Shown piece by piece: positions 22,717-24,525 of a stretch of DNA of 24,525 bases. The notes below the pieces were generated by a model. That model saw nothing but the letters and a program-made list of their open reading frames with translations. It had not been told where the DNA came from and searched no databases. The stretch is from the NCBI GenBank assembly GCA_003511945.1, contig DOJA01000039.1, forward strand, positions 334 through 24,858. Direction: 5' to 3'. A program made the translations under genes and the position numbers. The first letter of the stretch is position 1; each line of letters opens with the position of its first letter. Source of the stretch: Phycisphaerales bacterium (GTDB lineage: Bacteria > Planctomycetota > Phycisphaerae > Phycisphaerales > UBA1924).

Positions 22717-23436
22717 ATGGCCATCATCGTCTTCCAGCACAGCGATTCGAACCGTCCCGGGCGCCTGGGCCTGACCCTCCGTGACCAGGCCTTCCGGCTG
22801 GATGTCCGGCGCCTGGACAAGGGAGATCCGGTCCCGGGGGACTACGACGGCGTTGACGGCGTGATCGCGCTGGGCGGGCCGCAGAATGTCGGGGGAAAGG
22901 AGCACTGGCTCCAGAAGGAGATCGAGTACCTCCGCGGCGCGCACGAACGCGCCCTGCCGGTCGTGGGCGTGTGCCTGGGGCACCAGCTCCTGGGCGCGGC
23001 CCTGGGCGCCGAGGTCGGCCCCATGGAGAAGCCCGAGTCGGGCATGAGCCCGGTCGACCTGACCGTCGCGGGCCAGACCGACACCGTGCTGGCGGGGATC
23101 GCGTGGCGTTCCCACCAGTTCCAGAGCCACGGGTACGAGGTGAAGAGCGTCCCGCCCGACGGAGTGCTGCTGGCGACCAGCGCCCGGTGCAAAGTCCAGT
23201 GCTTCCGCGCCGGGCTGCGGACCTACGGCTTCCAGTACCACTTCGAGGCCGACCGCTCGATGATCGGCGAGATCGCCGGCGCCGAACGCGACATCTGCGC
23301 CCGGGCGGGAACCAACGCGGAGGAAATCTCCCGTCAGTGCGACAGGCACTACGAGTCGTTCGCGCGCCTGGGCGACCGGCTGTGTCTGAACATCGCCACC
23401 TACCTGATCCCCCGCGTCGCGACGATGGTGGGGTGA
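22717..23436 (+). CDS. Stand-alone class I glutamine amidotransferase
   Basis: 239 residues from ATG at 22717. The triad is complete: nucleophile Cys86 (GVCLGHQLL), His175 and Glu177 (QYHFEAD). GGPQNVGGKEHWL is the oxyanion-region block of the GuaA-type amidotransferase (COG0518). There is no ATP-pyrophosphatase or other synthetase domain, and none is encoded next door, so the acceptor of the ammonia is unknown; gamma-glutamyl hydrolysis is also possible. The C-terminal helix (about 195-239) is longer than the bare catalytic domain. It diverges from ispD and is followed after 69 nt by the glycosylase gene, a gap that holds the heptamer repeat. Confidence 0.88.
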   Translation: MAIIVFQHSDSNRPGRLGLTLRDQAFRLDVRRLDKGDPVPGDYDGVDGVIALGGPQNVGGKEHWLQKEIEYLRGAHERALPVVGVCLGHQLLGAALGAEVGPMEKPESGMSPVDLTVAGQTDTVLAGIAWRSHQFQSHGYEVKSVPPDGVLLATSARCKVQCFRAGLRTYGFQYHFEADRSMIGEIAGAERDICARAGTNAEEISRQCDRHYESFARLGDRLCLNIATYLIPRVATMVG

Positions 23437-23453
23437 GGGACGGCAGCGAGCGT

Positions 23454-23488
23454 CGGGTTTCGGGCCTCGGGTTTCGGGTTTCGGGTGA
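23454..23488. repeat. Heptamer tandem repeat CGGGTTT
   Basis: Five 7-mers in a row: CGGGTTT, CGGGCCT, CGGGTTT, CGGGTTT, CGGGTGA. It occupies half of the 69-nt gap between the amidotransferase and glycosylase genes. There is no partner arm. A G-rich strand with regular GGG spacing could form a G-quadruplex. Confidence 0.85.
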
Positions 23489-23505
23489 GCGGCGGGGGCA
23501 TCCGC

Positions 23506-24525
23506 ATGGGGTCAGCGTTCTCGATCCAGACGCCGACTGACTACCACTTCCCGCGCGATGTCTGCTCGTACGGCTACTTCCTGCTGGCGCCCAACCAGTG
23601 GGATCCGGCCCGGGCCGCGCTGGGGCGCCCGCTCAATCTCGAAGGCGGGGTCGCCACGCTGGTCATCCATCAGCCCGAGGGCGTGGGGGCCGAACTCCGA
23701 GTGCGCTCTGACCGCACCCTGAGCCGGCGGGAGCGGGCGCAGGCCACCGCCCAGATCGCCCGGATGCTCCGGCTGGACGACGGGGGCGTCGCCGAGTTCC
23801 ACCGTGTCGATCCGCGATGGAAGGCCGCGGGGCGCGGGCGCCTGTTCCGCAGCCCCACCTTCTTCGAGGATGTCGTCAAGACCGTGACCTCCTGCAATGT
23901 CACCTGGCCAAGCACCGTGGCGATGAACCGGCGCTTGTGCGAGGTCATCAACCCCGCGTTTCCGACTCCGGCCCAGCTCGCCCGCCGGCGCCCCGCGACC
24001 CTTCGCGCCCGCTGCGGCGTGGGCTACCGCGACGCCCGCCTTGTGGCCCTCGCCAAGCTGTTCGCCTCGGGCGCGATCGACCCGGACTGGTACGAGGACG
24101 CCTCCACCCCCGACGACGGGGTGTACGAAGCCCTGCTGGAGTTGCCGGGGATCGGCCCCTACGCCGCCGGGAACATCATGCAGCTCCTGGGACGCTATTC
24201 GCGTCTGGCGATCGACTCCGAGTCCTACCGCCACGCCCGGGTCGTGCTGGGCATGGAGGGGACCGAGCGCGCGCTGGCCCGGCGGATCGAGGCCCACTTC
24301 GCTCCCTTCGGCGAGCACCGGTTCCGGTCGTACTGGTTCGAGTTGCTGGAGTACTACGAGCGGAAGAAGGGACCATCGTGGACCTGGGAGCCCCGGACAG
24401 TCGCGACGGCGTTCACCGCGGCGCTGCTCGACCGTGGGGCGCCCGCCGAGGGCGCGCCGCTGCGCCCGAAGCGCCCCCCGGCGCGCCCCCCAACGCGCCC
24501 CTCAGCACGCCCCCCGGCGCACCCC
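23506..24525 (+). CDS. HhH-GPD DNA glycosylase with basic Pro-rich tail, 3' end cut by window
   Basis: 340 codons from ATG at 23506 with no stop before the edge. A GTG at 23485 is in frame but lies within the heptamer repeat. The C-terminal half is the helix-hairpin-helix glycosylase fold: LLELPGIGPYAAGNIMQLLG (hairpin) then AIDSESYRH with the catalytic Asp about 17 residues later. The N-terminal half (FPRDVCSYGYFLLAPNQW, FRSPTFFEDVVKTVTSCNVTW) matches the AlkA/OGG-like COG0122 group, which removes alkylated or oxidised bases. After the domain (from about residue 300) comes a low-complexity tail of R-P-P-A/T repeats from a 12-bp array. Substrate is not decidable. Confidence 0.88.
   Translation, partial: MGSAFSIQTPTDYHFPRDVCSYGYFLLAPNQWDPARAALGRPLNLEGGVATLVIHQPEGVGAELRVRSDRTLSRRERAQATAQIARMLRLDDGGVAEFHRVDPRWKAAGRGRLFRSPTFFEDVVKTVTSCNVTWPSTVAMNRRLCEVINPAFPTPAQLARRRPATLRARCGVGYRDARLVALAKLFASGAIDPDWYEDASTPDDGVYEALLELPGIGPYAAGNIMQLLGRYSRLAIDSESYRHARVVLGMEGTERALARRIEAHFAPFGEHRFRSYWFELLEYYERKKGPSWTWEPRTVATAFTAALLDRGAPAEGAPLRPKRPPARPPTRPSARPPAHP
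24471..24525. repeat. 12-bp tandem repeat encoding R-P-P-A/T
   Basis: Four full units (GCGCCCCCCGGC, GCGCCCCCCAAC, GCGCCCCTCAGC, ACGCCCCCCGGC) and a partial fifth reach the window edge. In the glycosylase frame each unit encodes Arg-Pro-Pro/Ser-Ala/Thr. The array probably continues beyond the window. Confidence 0.85.

Noticed and set aside
23485..23505. GTG at 23485 as start of the glycosylase
   Set aside because: It falls in the last unit of the heptamer repeat and has no ribosome site.
1..24525. CRISPR array, IS element, prophage or defence island
   Set aside because: No spaced direct repeats, transposase, integrase or phage gene is visible; the repeats found are short local arrays.

Overview
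The window is about 24.5 kb of very GC-rich bacterial DNA, densely coding on both strands. I see no rRNA, tRNA, CRISPR array, IS element or phage gene. The content suggests a Gram-negative member of the PVC group, most likely a planctomycete of Phycisphaerae type. The reasons are lpxB (lipid A), a DUF11 lipoprotein whose C-terminal repeat resembles chlamydial OmcB, an ECF sigma gene overlapping a DUF6768 gene, a futalosine-pathway menaquinone gene (mqnC), and many GTG starts. The placement is inference from protein content only.

Layout. 1-5634 (minus): DUF1015, an eight-helix zinc-ribbon membrane protein, ECF sigma factor, DUF6768, serA and serC (cut by the left edge). 5749-7890 (plus): a secreted M28 zinc peptidase sharing a bidirectional promoter with DUF1015. 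7903-8971 (minus): efp followed by a GNAT gene. 9131-10186 (plus): a Tat-exported metallo-beta-lactamase-fold protein. 10206-11696 (minus): mqnC carrying an in-frame palindromic repeat. 11786-13493 (plus): a small nucleotidyltransferase and a four-helix membrane protein. 13603-15492 (minus): aspS. 15685-16890 (plus): lpxB. 16882-17952 (minus): queG. 18057-19721 (minus): the OmcB-like DUF11 lipoprotein with a clear intrinsic terminator. 19722-20312: a decayed stretch with a possible gene remnant and a truncated fpg/nei holding a 16-C run. 20313-22669 (minus): ispD, a PH-domain membrane protein and an aldo/keto reductase. 22717-24525 (plus): a stand-alone class I glutamine amidotransferase and an HhH-GPD DNA glycosylase (cut by the right edge) with a repeat-encoded basic tail.

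How genes work together. serA and serC give two of the three steps of serine synthesis. The same strand block carries DUF1015, which has a ParB/sulfiredoxin-like DGHHR motif seen in free-serine kinases, so a role in serine/phosphoserine metabolism is a testable idea. The rest is mostly housekeeping: isoprenoids (ispD), menaquinone (mqnC), lipid A (lpxB), tRNA modification (queG), translation (efp, aspS) and DNA repair.

The most unusual signals are: the ~100-bp palindromic array of 8-mers inside mqnC; a recurring TANNNT box 5-9 nt upstream of start codons, implying leaderless transcripts; the OmcB-like lipoprotein; EF-P with Asn at the modified tip position; and an AspRS with non-discriminating signature residues. 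No wholly new multi-gene system is evident.
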